Source: Marinicauda salina
GTDB lineage: Bacteria > Pseudomonadota > Alphaproteobacteria > Caulobacterales > Maricaulaceae
Assembly: GCF_003122085.1 (NCBI RefSeq)
Contig: NZ_QEXV01000002.1
Location: 115,758-179,757 of the forward strand
Reading direction: 5' to 3'
DNA: 64,000 nucleotides
The notes below the pieces were generated by a model. The model was not told the origin of the DNA. It saw nothing but the letters and a program-made list of their open reading frames with translations, and did no database searches. Position 1 is the stretch's first letter. The number at the start of each line of letters is the position of its first letter. Positions 46,999 to 55,377 of the stretch are shown one piece after another. A program made the position numbers and the translations under genes.

Positions 46999-48549
46999 AT
47001 GGCTGCTCTCCGCCTCGTCCTGGGCGACCAGCTGACGCGCGACATCGCCAGCCTGCGCGACCTCGACCCCGAGGCGGATCTGGTCGTGATGGCGGAGGTC
47101 GACACCGAGGCGACCTATGTGCGTCACCACAAGAAGAAGATCGCCTTCGTCTTCTCGGCGATGCGCCATTTCGCCGCCGAGCTGGAGGCCGAAGGCGTCC
47201 GGATCGCCTACACGCGCATCGACGATCCGGACAATACGCACAACCTGCGCGGCGAGGTCGCCCGCGCCCTGGAGCCGGGCGGATTCGACGAGGTGGTCGC
47301 GGTGGAGCCCGGCGAATATCGGCTGCGCGAAGAGATGGAGAGCTGGCCCGGGGCGCTCGGCGTTCCCGTACAGGTGCGCCGCGACGATCGCTTCATCTGC
47401 TCGCGCGAGCGCTTCGACGCCTGGGCCGAGGGCCGCAAGCGGCTCACCATGGAGTATTTCTACCGCGAGATGCGTCGCGAGACGGGCCTGCTGATGGAGG
47501 GCGACGAACCCGCCGGCGGCCGATGGAACTTCGACCATGACAACCGCCAGGCGCTGCCCACGGGAATCGACATTCCCGAGCGTCCGGCCGTCGCGCCCGA
47601 CGCGATCACGCGCGAGGTTCTGGACACGGTGGCCGACCGCTACGCCGATCACTTCGGCGATCTCGAGCCGTTCGGCTACGCGGTCGCCTCCGCGGACGCC
47701 GAAGCCCAGCTCGACTGGTTCGTCGCCCACGCCCTGCCACGCTTCGGCGATTACCAGGACGCAATGGCCGAAGGCGAGGCCTTCCTCTTCCACTCCGTCC
47801 TGTCGATGTATCTCAACGCCGGGCTGCTGGACCCGATGGCCGTCTGCCGCGTCGCCGAGCAGGCCTGGCGCGACGGCGAAGCGCCGATCAACGCCGTGGA
47901 GGGCTTCATCCGGCAGGTCCTCGGCTGGCGCGAGTTCGTGCGCGGGATCTACTGGCGCTTCATGCCGGGCTATCTCGAGCGCAACCATCTCGCGGCGACG
48001 CGCCCGCTGCCGGACTTCTACTGGACCGGCGAAACCGACATGGCCTGCGTCGCCGACGTGGTGCGCACCACGCGCAAGCACGCCTACGCTCACCACATCC
48101 AGCGGCTGATGGTGACGGGCAATTTCGCGCTTCTGGCCGGGGTCGACCCGGCCGAGGTCAACGCCTGGTATCTCGCCGTCTACGCCGACGCCTATGAATG
48201 GGTGGAGGCGCCGAACACGCACGGCATGGCGCTCTACGCCGACGGCGGGCTGATGGCGACCAAGCCCTACGCCGCCGGCGGCGCCTATATCGACCGGATG
48301 AGCAATCACTGCGCGGGCTGCGCCTACTCGGTGAAGGCGAAGACCGGCGAAACCGCCTGTCCGTTCAATTACCTCTACTGGAATTTCCTGATCGAGAACG
48401 AAGACAGGCTGCGGGACAACCATCGGCTCGGCATGATCTACAACACGCTCGACCGCATGAGCGCCGAGAAGCGATCCGCCGTGCGCGCGGATGCCCGCCG
48501 CTTTTTTGATCGCATCGGCGTCGCCCGCGAAGAGGAGACCGCGTCATGA
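46999..48549 (+). CDS. phrB: FeS-containing bacterial cryptochrome/(6-4) photolyase
   Basis: Member of the FeS-BCP (deoxyribodipyrimidine photolyase-related) family, flavoproteins that repair (6-4) photoproducts or act as light sensors. The 516-residue protein has the four cysteines that bind the [4Fe-4S] cluster at C350, C438, C441 and C454 (contexts DMACVAD, NHCAGCAYS, TACPFNY), the same numbering as Agrobacterium PhrB. The N-terminal LVLGDQLTRD and the FAD region GFIRQVLGWREFVRGIYW are also typical. It overlaps the SDR gene (ATGA). Rhodobacter CryB is a relative under singlet-oxygen control. Confidence 0.95.
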   Translation: MAALRLVLGDQLTRDIASLRDLDPEADLVVMAEVDTEATYVRHHKKKIAFVFSAMRHFAAELEAEGVRIAYTRIDDPDNTHNLRGEVARALEPGGFDEVVAVEPGEYRLREEMESWPGALGVPVQVRRDDRFICSRERFDAWAEGRKRLTMEYFYREMRRETGLLMEGDEPAGGRWNFDHDNRQALPTGIDIPERPAVAPDAITREVLDTVADRYADHFGDLEPFGYAVASADAEAQLDWFVAHALPRFGDYQDAMAEGEAFLFHSVLSMYLNAGLLDPMAVCRVAEQAWRDGEAPINAVEGFIRQVLGWREFVRGIYWRFMPGYLERNHLAATRPLPDFYWTGETDMACVADVVRTTRKHAYAHHIQRLMVTGNFALLAGVDPAEVNAWYLAVYADAYEWVEAPNTHGMALYADGGLMATKPYAAGGAYIDRMSNHCAGCAYSVKAKTGETACPFNYLYWNFLIENEDRLRDNHRLGMIYNTLDRMSAEKRSAVRADARRFFDRIGVAREEETAS

Positions 48550-49334
48550 CCCCGCGTCCCGCGACACCGGCCGACGGCGTGTGCTGGATCACCGGCGCGA
48601 GCTCGGGGATCGGGGCCGCGCTGGCCCGACGCATGGCGCAGCAGGGCTGGACGGTCGTCATCTCCGCGCGCAGCCAAGAGGCGCTGGAGGAGCTGGCAGG
48701 GGAGGGCCGAGGCCGCATTCACGCCGCGCCGCTCGACGTCACCGACGCCGCCGCGGTCGAGGAGACGGTCGCGGGGATCGAAGACGAGCACGGACCGATC
48801 GCGCTCGCCGTTCTGAACGCCGGCGTCTACATCCCCGTCGCCGCCGAAGCCCCCGAGTTCGACGCCTATCGCAAGACGTTCGACGTCAATCTCGCCGGGA
48901 CGGCGGCGTGTTATTGCGCGCTCGCCCCGCGCATGGTCGCGCGCGGATCGGGACAGATCGCGATCGTGTCCTCGGCGACGGCGTTCGGCGGCATGCCGAC
49001 GGCCTCGGCCTATGGCGCGACCAAGGCCGCGCTTCTCAACATGGCCGAGTGCCTGCGCATCGAGCTTCACCGTCACGGCGTGCTCGTCCAGGCGGTCACG
49101 CCGGGCTTCGTCGAGACGCCCGCCCAGGAAGATAATGAATTTCCCAAGCCGTTCATGATCAGCCCCGAGACGGCGGCCCGCCGGATGGCGGCGGGGTTCC
49201 GGTCCCGCCGCTTCGAGATCACCTTCCCGCGGCGTTTCACCTGGATGCTGAAGCTGATCTACGCCCTGCCGAAGGCCTGGTATCTGCCGCTCGTGCGCAA
49301 GCAGACGGGCTGGGGGAAGGCGGGGGACGACTGA
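48546..49334 (+). CDS. Short-chain dehydrogenase/reductase
   Basis: NAD(P)-dependent oxidoreductase, 262 residues, with TGASSGIG (16-23), NAG near residue 91, and the catalytic S142/S143, Y156 and K160 (ASAYGATKAAL). The last 40 residues are hydrophobic and basic (FTWMLKLIYALPKAWYLPLV), suggesting contact with the membrane or a lipid substrate. It is the last gene of the DUF6134-phrB operon. The substrate is unknown; a fatty or carotenoid-like compound would fit the neighbourhood but is a guess. Confidence 0.88.
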   Translation: MTPRPATPADGVCWITGASSGIGAALARRMAQQGWTVVISARSQEALEELAGEGRGRIHAAPLDVTDAAAVEETVAGIEDEHGPIALAVLNAGVYIPVAAEAPEFDAYRKTFDVNLAGTAACYCALAPRMVARGSGQIAIVSSATAFGGMPTASAYGATKAALLNMAECLRIELHRHGVLVQAVTPGFVETPAQEDNEFPKPFMISPETAARRMAAGFRSRRFEITFPRRFTWMLKLIYALPKAWYLPLVRKQTGWGKAGDD

Positions 49335-49362
49335 CGCGTCTCGCATCCGCCAACTCCGTGTC

Positions 49363-49428
49363 ATGACCGGGCTTGTCCCGGTCATCCAGCGGATAGCGAG
49401 CCTGGATCGCCGGAACAAGTCCGGCGAT
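49363..49428. repeat. Double hairpin repeat at operon junction
   Basis: Two perfect 9-bp hairpins: ATGACCGGG (49363-49371) / CCCGGTCAT (49377-49385), loop CTTGT, and ATCGCCGGA (49406-49414) / TCCGGCGAT (49420-49428), loop ACAAG. The loops are reverse complements of each other, so the unit is itself roughly inverted. It lies exactly between two convergent operons and may act as a two-way transcript end. Elements of this form are widespread between genes in alphaproteobacteria. Confidence 0.8.
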
Positions 49429-49445
49429 GACGACCCGGCCCGACC

Positions 49446-50690
49446 TCAGCGCGACAGCGCGAACTGGGCGACGTCGATGCGGCCGGTGCGGAAGCCCGCC
49501 TCGCAATAGGCGAGATAGAACTCCCACATCCGCTTGAAGCGCTCGTCGAAGCCCATCACGCGGATCTCGTCCCAGGCGTCGCGGAAGCGGTGCAGCCACT
49601 GGTTCAGCGTGCGGGCGTAGTCCTCGGCGAAGGCCTCCATGCCGTCGAAAAGAAGGCCAGCCCGGGCGAACTGCTCCTTGAGCTTCTCCACGCTCGGCAG
49701 CACGCCGCCAGGGAAGATGTAGCGCTGGATGAAATCGGCGCGGCCGCGATAGTCCTCGAACAGGTCGTCGCGGATGGTGATGATCTGCAGGCCGGCGCGG
49801 CCGCCGGGCTTGAGCACCTCGCCGACCTTGGAAAAGAAGCTCGGCCAGTATTCCTCGCCGACGGCTTCGAACATCTCGATCGAGGCGACCCGGTCGTAGC
49901 GGCCGGTCTCGTCGCGATAGTCCTGCAGCTTGATTTCGACCTTGTCGCCCAGCTGGTGCTGCTGGATGCGCTCGAGCGCGTAGTCGCGCTGCGAGGGCGA
50001 CAGGGTGAGGCAGGTCACGTTGGCGCCGACTTCCTTCGCCGCGTACTCAGCGAAACCGCCCCAGCCGCAGCCGATCTCGAGAACCGAATGGTCCCGCTCC
50101 AGCCCGATGGAGCGGGCGAGGGCGGCGTATTTCTCGCGCTGGGCGTCCTCGAGGCTCTGGTCCGACGCGGCGAACCGCGCGCTCGAGTAGGTCATCGAGG
50201 GGTCGAGCCAGAGCTCGTAGAAGTCGTTGCCGAGGTCGTAGTGCGCCTCGATGTTCTTCCGCGCGCCGCGTCTGGTGTTGGCGCGCATGCGGTGCTGGAG
50301 CCAGTGGACGAAGCGGGTGAGCGGTCCGCCGCTCGCCACGCCCTCGATGTCGTCGAGATTGGCCGAGAAGACGCCGAGCACGGCCGGCAGGTCCGGGGTC
50401 GTCCACTGGCCGTCCATATAGCCCTCGGCGAAGCCGATATCGCCGCCGGCCAGGACCCGGCGCGCCACCGCGTAGTCGTGTACTTTCAGCACCCCGTGCG
50501 GGCCTTCCGCCACGCCCTCGAACGCAAGCGTCCGCCCGTCCGGCAGGACGACGTCCAATCGGCCCCGCTTCAGTTTCAGCAGGCGCATCAGCCCCATGCG
50601 GAAAAGACGCGGGACGTCTTTCAGAGAGGAGATCGACAGCGAGTCGGCGGGGATGGCGGATCCGGGAGAGGAGAGGGCGGCGTCGGACAT
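49446..50690 (-). CDS. cfa: Cyclopropane-fatty-acid-synthase-like methyltransferase
   Basis: SAM-dependent enzyme that modifies double bonds of membrane phospholipid acyl chains. The 414-residue protein has an N-terminal lipid-contacting domain (DVVLPDGRTLAFEG, GDIGFAEGYMDGQW), EAHYDLGNDFYELWLDPSMT, the SAM motif VLEIGCGWGGFAEYAA and the ASIEMFEAVGEEYWPSFF and YIFPGGVLPS stretches. ATG 50690 is preferred over TTG 50720. It ends the photolyase operon. In Rhodobacter, Cfa-type methyltransferases and a photolyase belong to the RpoE-ChrR regulon and produce unusual fatty acids; the product here is not determined. Confidence 0.92.
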   Translation of the reverse strand: MSDAALSSPGSAIPADSLSISSLKDVPRLFRMGLMRLLKLKRGRLDVVLPDGRTLAFEGVAEGPHGVLKVHDYAVARRVLAGGDIGFAEGYMDGQWTTPDLPAVLGVFSANLDDIEGVASGGPLTRFVHWLQHRMRANTRRGARKNIEAHYDLGNDFYELWLDPSMTYSSARFAASDQSLEDAQREKYAALARSIGLERDHSVLEIGCGWGGFAEYAAKEVGANVTCLTLSPSQRDYALERIQQHQLGDKVEIKLQDYRDETGRYDRVASIEMFEAVGEEYWPSFFSKVGEVLKPGGRAGLQIITIRDDLFEDYRGRADFIQRYIFPGGVLPSVEKLKEQFARAGLLFDGMEAFAEDYARTLNQWLHRFRDAWDEIRVMGFDERFKRMWEFYLAYCEAGFRTGRIDVAQFALSR

Positions 50691-50739
50691 GGGCGCGGCT
50701 CCGATCACGGACGGTTTCAATGTTTAACGAAAGGTAAGG

Positions 50740-51558
50740 CTATTCCGCCGGCGCGACCAGAGGCTTCGAGTCTTTTCGATGCCCCGGTTGCGCCACGCTG
50801 GTTTTCGAAATCGGTTCTGGCCTCGGATGATAGCGCGCGCCCTTGATCCAGAGCTTGAGCGCTTCGAAATGGATCGCCGTAATCGTCTTGAGGGTCGAGA
50901 AGGGCTGGGAGGCGAACAGGCGCGCGAAGGCGCCGTTGTTCGCCGGGGCGCGCTTGAGCTTCATCGTGGCGACAAAGTCCGGACCGGCCTCGCGCTGCTT
51001 GAGAATGCTCAGCGTGAACCGCTCGCCCGGCGGGCGCAGCGTGAACTCGTAGCGGCCGCCAACATCGAAGAAGGGCGAGACGTGGAAGACCTTGTCGGCG
51101 GACTGGCGCTCCACCGCCGCGCCGGACGCCGCCGCGACATAGGCGTGGGCGTCGCCGAACGTGTTGTGGACCTGGTAGATGACGCCGCGCAGCGATCCGT
51201 CCGGCGCTTCGGCGAAATAGATCGACAGCGGGTTGAACACATAGCCGAGCACGCGCGGCGAGCAGAGCAGCCGCAGGCGGCAGCCGTCGATATCCACGCC
51301 GGCCTCGGCGAAGCGCGCCTCGGCCCAGGCGCGCAGGGACGAGCCGTCGCGCGGCCCGTGATCGCGGGCGCGGAAACTGTAGAGGTTGAACCGCTCCACG
51401 GAGAACAGGCGCGAAATCCGGCCGACCGCATCAAGGCGATCCAGATCGATCAGGATCAGCGCCAGCCGGTAGCTCATCCGGTGGCTGAACGGCGCGCGGC
51501 GTTCGTGGACCGTGCGTCCGGCGTAGATCTCGAGCGGGGCGGGGTCGGCGTGCGTCAT
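50740..51558 (-). CDS. DUF1365 family protein
   Basis: A 272-residue protein of the DUF1365 family: IYAGRTVHERRAPFSHRMSY at the start, LCSPRVLGYVFNPLSIYFAE near residue 100, KVFHVSPFFDVGGRYEF and LKTITAIHFEALKLWIKGAR near the end. The family nearly always stands between an FAD amine-oxidase-like gene and a cfa gene, as here, and is thought to act in the same lipid pathway; its reaction is not known. The start overlaps the upstream gene (ATGA); cfa follows after 49 bases. Confidence 0.9.
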   Translation of the reverse strand: MTHADPAPLEIYAGRTVHERRAPFSHRMSYRLALILIDLDRLDAVGRISRLFSVERFNLYSFRARDHGPRDGSSLRAWAEARFAEAGVDIDGCRLRLLCSPRVLGYVFNPLSIYFAEAPDGSLRGVIYQVHNTFGDAHAYVAAASGAAVERQSADKVFHVSPFFDVGGRYEFTLRPPGERFTLSILKQREAGPDFVATMKLKRAPANNGAFARLFASQPFSTLKTITAIHFEALKLWIKGARYHPRPEPISKTSVAQPGHRKDSKPLVAPAE

Positions 51559-52922
51559 TCGGCGGCCGTCATCAGCGCTGCGTGGTGGTCGTTCTCCAGG
51601 CGGGCGCCGAACCCGCCGCCGTCGATATCGCCCTCCACGAAATCCCACGGGATGCGGCCGCCCAGCTTGAGCGCGGCGCGCAGCCCGGAACGCAGCCCGT
51701 CCTCGTGGAAGCCGTAGCCGAGCCAGGCCCCGGCGAACCACGTGTTCCGAACGCCCTGGATGCGGTTGAAGATCCGCTGCGCGGCCATGCCCGCGGCGGT
51801 GAACTGGGGGTGATCGTACTCGAACCGCGCGAAGGTCAGCGCCGGTTCGGGCTGGCGCGACGGGTTGAGGGTCACGAAGAGCGGACAATCGCCATCAATG
51901 CCCTGCAGGCGGTTCATGTCGTAGGTCACGGCGGCGTTCTCGCGATCGCCCTCGCGAAGATAGCACCAGGCGGCCCGGGCCGCCTCCCGGCGCGGCAGCA
52001 GGCTCTGGTCACGGTGCAGCACGGCCTCGTTGGGCGCGTAGGGGATGGCGCCGAGGAATTCGCGCTCCTCGTAGTCGGCGTCGGCGAGCAGCTTCAGCGC
52101 CTGGTCGGAGTGGCACGCGAGGATGACCTCGTCGAAACGCCGCGTGCGGCCGTCGGCGTCGGTGATCGCGACGCCGCCGCCGATCCGCCGCACCGATCGC
52201 GCCGCCGGGGCGGTCTCCACGCCGGCGGCTTTCAGATCGTCCGCGATACGCCGGACATAGGTGCGGCTGCCGCCGATGACGGTGCGCCATTTCGGCCGCT
52301 TCATGTTCATCAGGCGGTGGTTCTTGAAAAAGCGCACGAAGGCCTCGGCGGGATATCCCGCCATGTCCGCCTCGGTCGACGACCAGATCGCCGCGCCCAT
52401 CGGCAGGAGGTAGTACTCCCGGAAGCGCGCGCCGAAGCCCGCCTGATCGAGATAATCGTTGAGGGAAAGGCCGCGCAGCGCGCCGGACTCGAGATCGCGC
52501 GGCGCGAGGCGGTTGAAGCGCAGGATCTCGCGCAGCATGCCCAGGAAGCGCGGCCGGAACAGGTTGGCGGGCTGGGCGAAAAGCCCCTTGAGCCCGTTGG
52601 AGCACCATTCCAGCTCGGGGCCGAGGCTGAAACCGAAGCTCATGTCGCTGCGGAAGGAGTCGACGCCGAGATGCTCGAACAGGGCGGTGAGGTTGGGATA
52701 GTTCTCCGTGTTGAAGACGATGAAGCCGGTGTCGACGTCGATCGGCCGGCCGTCATAATCGATGGTGACCGTGTTGGCGTGACCGCCGAGACGGTCCTCG
52801 GCCTCGAACAGGGTCACGTCGTGGACGTCGCGCAGCGCCCAGGCCGCGCCGAGACCGGCGATCCCGGCGCCGACGACGGCGATGCGGGCGCGTTCATGAA
52901 GCAGGGGATCGAGCGTATTCAT
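51555..52922 (-). CDS. FAD-dependent amine-oxidase-like protein
   Basis: A 455-residue flavoprotein with the dinucleotide-binding VVGAGIAGLGAAWAL (GxGxxG at 18-23), the RLGGHANTVTIDYDGRPIDV segment, IDVDTGFIVFN and the C-terminal FAGAWLGYGFHEDGLRSGL that completes the FAD site. It belongs to the group annotated as NAD/FAD-binding or amine oxidase proteins that accompany DUF1365 and cfa. The likely role is oxidation or desaturation of a phospholipid acyl chain; this is inferred from context. It overlaps both the photolyase gene and the DUF1365 gene by four bases. Confidence 0.9.
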   Translation of the reverse strand: MNTLDPLLHERARIAVVGAGIAGLGAAWALRDVHDVTLFEAEDRLGGHANTVTIDYDGRPIDVDTGFIVFNTENYPNLTALFEHLGVDSFRSDMSFGFSLGPELEWCSNGLKGLFAQPANLFRPRFLGMLREILRFNRLAPRDLESGALRGLSLNDYLDQAGFGARFREYYLLPMGAAIWSSTEADMAGYPAEAFVRFFKNHRLMNMKRPKWRTVIGGSRTYVRRIADDLKAAGVETAPAARSVRRIGGGVAITDADGRTRRFDEVILACHSDQALKLLADADYEEREFLGAIPYAPNEAVLHRDQSLLPRREAARAAWCYLREGDRENAAVTYDMNRLQGIDGDCPLFVTLNPSRQPEPALTFARFEYDHPQFTAAGMAAQRIFNRIQGVRNTWFAGAWLGYGFHEDGLRSGLRAALKLGGRIPWDFVEGDIDGGGFGARLENDHHAALMTAAE

Positions 52923-54364
52923 GCGGCGTCCTTGAGTGCGTTGAAGGCGGCGAGGGCGCGCTTGCGCGCTTCGCCGTGGTCGACGATGGGATCGGGATAG
53001 GTCTCGCCCGGCCGCACCCCGGCGCCGGCCAGAGTCACGGAGTCCGCCTCCCAGGGGGCGTGGATGAGGTCAGCGGGCATCTCGCCCAGCTCGGGAACCC
53101 AGCGGCGCACATAGGCGCCATCGGGGTCGAATTTCCGACCCTGCGTGATCGGGTTGAAGATGCGGAAGAAAGGCGCGGCGTCGGCGCCGGAACCGGCCGT
53201 CCACTGCCAGCCCGCCGCGTTGTTGGCGAGGTCGGCGTCGACGAGCGTGTCCCAGAACCAGGCTTCGCCCTTGCGCCAGTCGATCATCAGGTCCTTCACC
53301 AGGAAGGAGGCGACAATCATGCGCACGCGATTGTGCATCCAGCCGGTCTCCCAAAGCTGGCGCATGCCCGCATCGACGATGGGAAAGCCGGTTTCGCCGC
53401 GGGTCCATGCGCGGAAGGCCTCGTCGCCGTCGCGCCACGGGAAGGCGTCGAATTTCGACTGAAAGTTCGCGTCGGGAAAGCGCGGAAAGTGGTGGAGCAG
53501 GTGATGGCTGAACTCGCGCCACCCGATCTCGCTGAGGAACGCGGCGGCGTTGGCGTCGGGCGGCGCGGCGGCCGCGTCGACGGCGGTCCAGACCTGGCGG
53601 GGCGAGATTTCCCCGCAATGCAGGTGCGGCGACAGGCGGGAAGTCGACTCGCGGTCCGGGCGGTTGCGGCCCTCGCTATAGTCGTCGAGGGCGCTTTCGA
53701 TGAAGGCCTCGAGCCGGGTCTGCGCGCCGGCTTCGCCCGGCGTCCAGGTCTTGCGCAGACCGCCCGCCCAGTCCGGACGCGTCGGGAGCAGGCCCCAGGC
53801 GTCGAGTTCGTCCGAGCCGTGCGCGGCGTAGTGCTCGATCGACCCCGGCTCCGGCGCCGGCGCAGGCGGCGCGCCGCGGGCCTGCAGCGCCTTCCAGAAC
53901 GGCGTGAACACCCTGTACGGACCGCCGTCCTTCGTCGCGATCTCCCAGGGCTCGGCGAGCAATGAGCCGTTGAATGAGCGCGCCTCGACGCCGGCCTCCT
54001 TCAGCGCGGCCTTCAGGCGCGCATCGCGCTCGGTCGCGAAGGGCTCGTAGCAGCGGTTCCAGTAAACGGCGCCGGCGCCGGTCTGTTCGACGAGTTCGCG
54101 AATGACCCGGTCCGCCGGACCCTTGCGCAGGTGGAGCCGGGCGCCCTTGTTCTGTAAAGCGCGGTCAAGATCGGCGAGGCTGTGATGGAGCCACCACCGG
54201 CTCGCCCCGCCGGGCCGCCAGTCGCCCGGCGTCTCGTCGTCGAGGACGTAGACGGGCAATACCGGCCGGCCGCTCTCGCAGGCGGCGAGCAGGGCGGGAT
54301 TGTCGGCGAGGCGAAGATCCTGCCGGAACCAGACGATGGCGGGAGAACGGGAAGCGTCGGACAA
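52919..54364 (-). CDS. phrA: Deoxyribodipyrimidine photolyase (class I CPD)
   Basis: Repairs UV-induced cyclobutane pyrimidine dimers with blue light. The 481-residue protein has IVWFRQDLRLADNPALLAA at the N-terminus (antenna domain), ESTSRLSPHLHCGEISPRQV and the FAD-domain run GFPIVDAGMRQLWETGWMHN, then FLVKDLMIDWRKGEAWF and NNAAGWQWTAGSGADAAPFF, with the conserved tryptophans. The start is TTG 54364; no ATG or GTG fits the family N-terminus. It is the first gene of an operon with the FAD, DUF1365 and cfa genes, behind a candidate ECF11 promoter. Confidence 0.95.
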   Translation of the reverse strand: MSDASRSPAIVWFRQDLRLADNPALLAACESGRPVLPVYVLDDETPGDWRPGGASRWWLHHSLADLDRALQNKGARLHLRKGPADRVIRELVEQTGAGAVYWNRCYEPFATERDARLKAALKEAGVEARSFNGSLLAEPWEIATKDGGPYRVFTPFWKALQARGAPPAPAPEPGSIEHYAAHGSDELDAWGLLPTRPDWAGGLRKTWTPGEAGAQTRLEAFIESALDDYSEGRNRPDRESTSRLSPHLHCGEISPRQVWTAVDAAAAPPDANAAAFLSEIGWREFSHHLLHHFPRFPDANFQSKFDAFPWRDGDEAFRAWTRGETGFPIVDAGMRQLWETGWMHNRVRMIVASFLVKDLMIDWRKGEAWFWDTLVDADLANNAAGWQWTAGSGADAAPFFRIFNPITQGRKFDPDGAYVRRWVPELGEMPADLIHAPWEADSVTLAGAGVRPGETYPDPIVDHGEARKRALAAFNALKDAA

Positions 54365-54410
54365 GGTGTGAAACAGCGCCCAATGGATGACGGGATACGG
54401 TTTGTGGAGT

Positions 54411-54438
54411 AGTACGCATCACGAGGCCGGATGGATCA
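54411..54438 (-). promoter_or_regulatory. Candidate ECF11 (RpoE-ChrR type) promoter of photolyase-cfa operon
   Basis: Read on the minus strand: TGATCC (54438-54433), 16 bases, CGTACT (54416-54411). The predicted start site lies about 40 bases before the photolyase start codon. Sequence and spacing equal those at 46256-46283 upstream of the opposing operon. The sigma factor assignment is inferred from the known ECF11 promoter form. Confidence 0.65.
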
Positions 54439-54486
54439 TGCGCGACGCGCGCTGCGTATCCGGCGCGCCGCATCACGGAGCGAGCC

Positions 54487-55362
54487 TTGAACGCTGAGCC
54501 GAAACCCAATCCCGTCGTCCGCATCCCGAGCGCCGCCGGCGGCGCGGCGGTCGAGGTGGGCAACGACCTGCCGCTGACCTTCATCGCGGGCCCGTGCCAG
54601 CTGGAGAGCCGGGAGCACGCCCTCGAGGTCTCCTCGGCGCTGAAGGAGATGGCCGAGCGGCTCGGCTGCGGGCTGATCTACAAGACGTCCTACGACAAGG
54701 CGAACCGCACGAGCCTCGGCAGCGCGCGCGGTCTCGGCCTCGAGCAGTCCCTTCCGATCTTCGCCGAGATCCGCGAAAGCGTCGGCCTGCCCGTGCTCAC
54801 CGACGTGCATACCGCCGACCAGGCGAGGATCGCCGCCGAGGCCGTCGACGTCATCCAGATCCCGGCCTTCCTGTGCCGCCAGACGGATCTCCTGATCGCG
54901 GCCGCCGAGACCGGCCGGGCGATTAACGTCAAGAAGGGCCAGTTCCTGGCGCCCTGGGACATGAAGAACGTGATCGGCAAGATCACCGCCTCGGGCAATC
55001 CGAACGTCTTCGCGTGCGAGCGCGGCGCGAGCTTCGGCTACAACACGCTGGTCTCCGACATGCGCGCCATCCCGATCATGCGCGAGATCGGCTGTCCGAT
55101 CGTGTTCGACGCCACCCACTCGGTCCAGCAGCCCGGCGGGCTCGGCGGCGCCAGCGGCGGCCAGCGCGAATTCGTGCCCCATCTCGCCCGCGCGGCGGTC
55201 TCGATCGGCGTGGCGGCGGTGTTCATGGAGACCCATCCCGATCCCGACAACGCGCCGTCCGACGGTCCGAACATGATCCCGCTCGACAAGTTCGAGGCGC
55301 TGGCGCGCGAATTGCTCGCCTTCGACCAGCTGGCCAAGGCCGGAACCGCCGCGGCGCAATAG
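54487..55362 (+). CDS. kdsA: 3-deoxy-8-phosphooctulonate synthase (KDO-8-P synthase)
   Basis: Condenses arabinose-5-phosphate with phosphoenolpyruvate for the KDO of lipopolysaccharide. The 291-residue protein has FIAGPCQLESREHALEVSSA, IYKTSYDKANRTSLGSARG, AFLCRQTDLLIAAAETG, VKKGQFLAPWDMKNV and DATHSVQQPGGLGGASGGQR. C37 in AGPCQLES marks the metal-dependent class (asparagine in the E. coli type). The start is TTG 54487 behind GGAG at 54477-54480. It is followed by hldE after 15 bases. Confidence 0.95.
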   Translation: MNAEPKPNPVVRIPSAAGGAAVEVGNDLPLTFIAGPCQLESREHALEVSSALKEMAERLGCGLIYKTSYDKANRTSLGSARGLGLEQSLPIFAEIRESVGLPVLTDVHTADQARIAAEAVDVIQIPAFLCRQTDLLIAAAETGRAINVKKGQFLAPWDMKNVIGKITASGNPNVFACERGASFGYNTLVSDMRAIPIMREIGCPIVFDATHSVQQPGGLGGASGGQREFVPHLARAAVSIGVAAVFMETHPDPDNAPSDGPNMIPLDKFEALARELLAFDQLAKAGTAAAQ

Positions 55363-55377
55363 GGCGCGGAGCCGATC

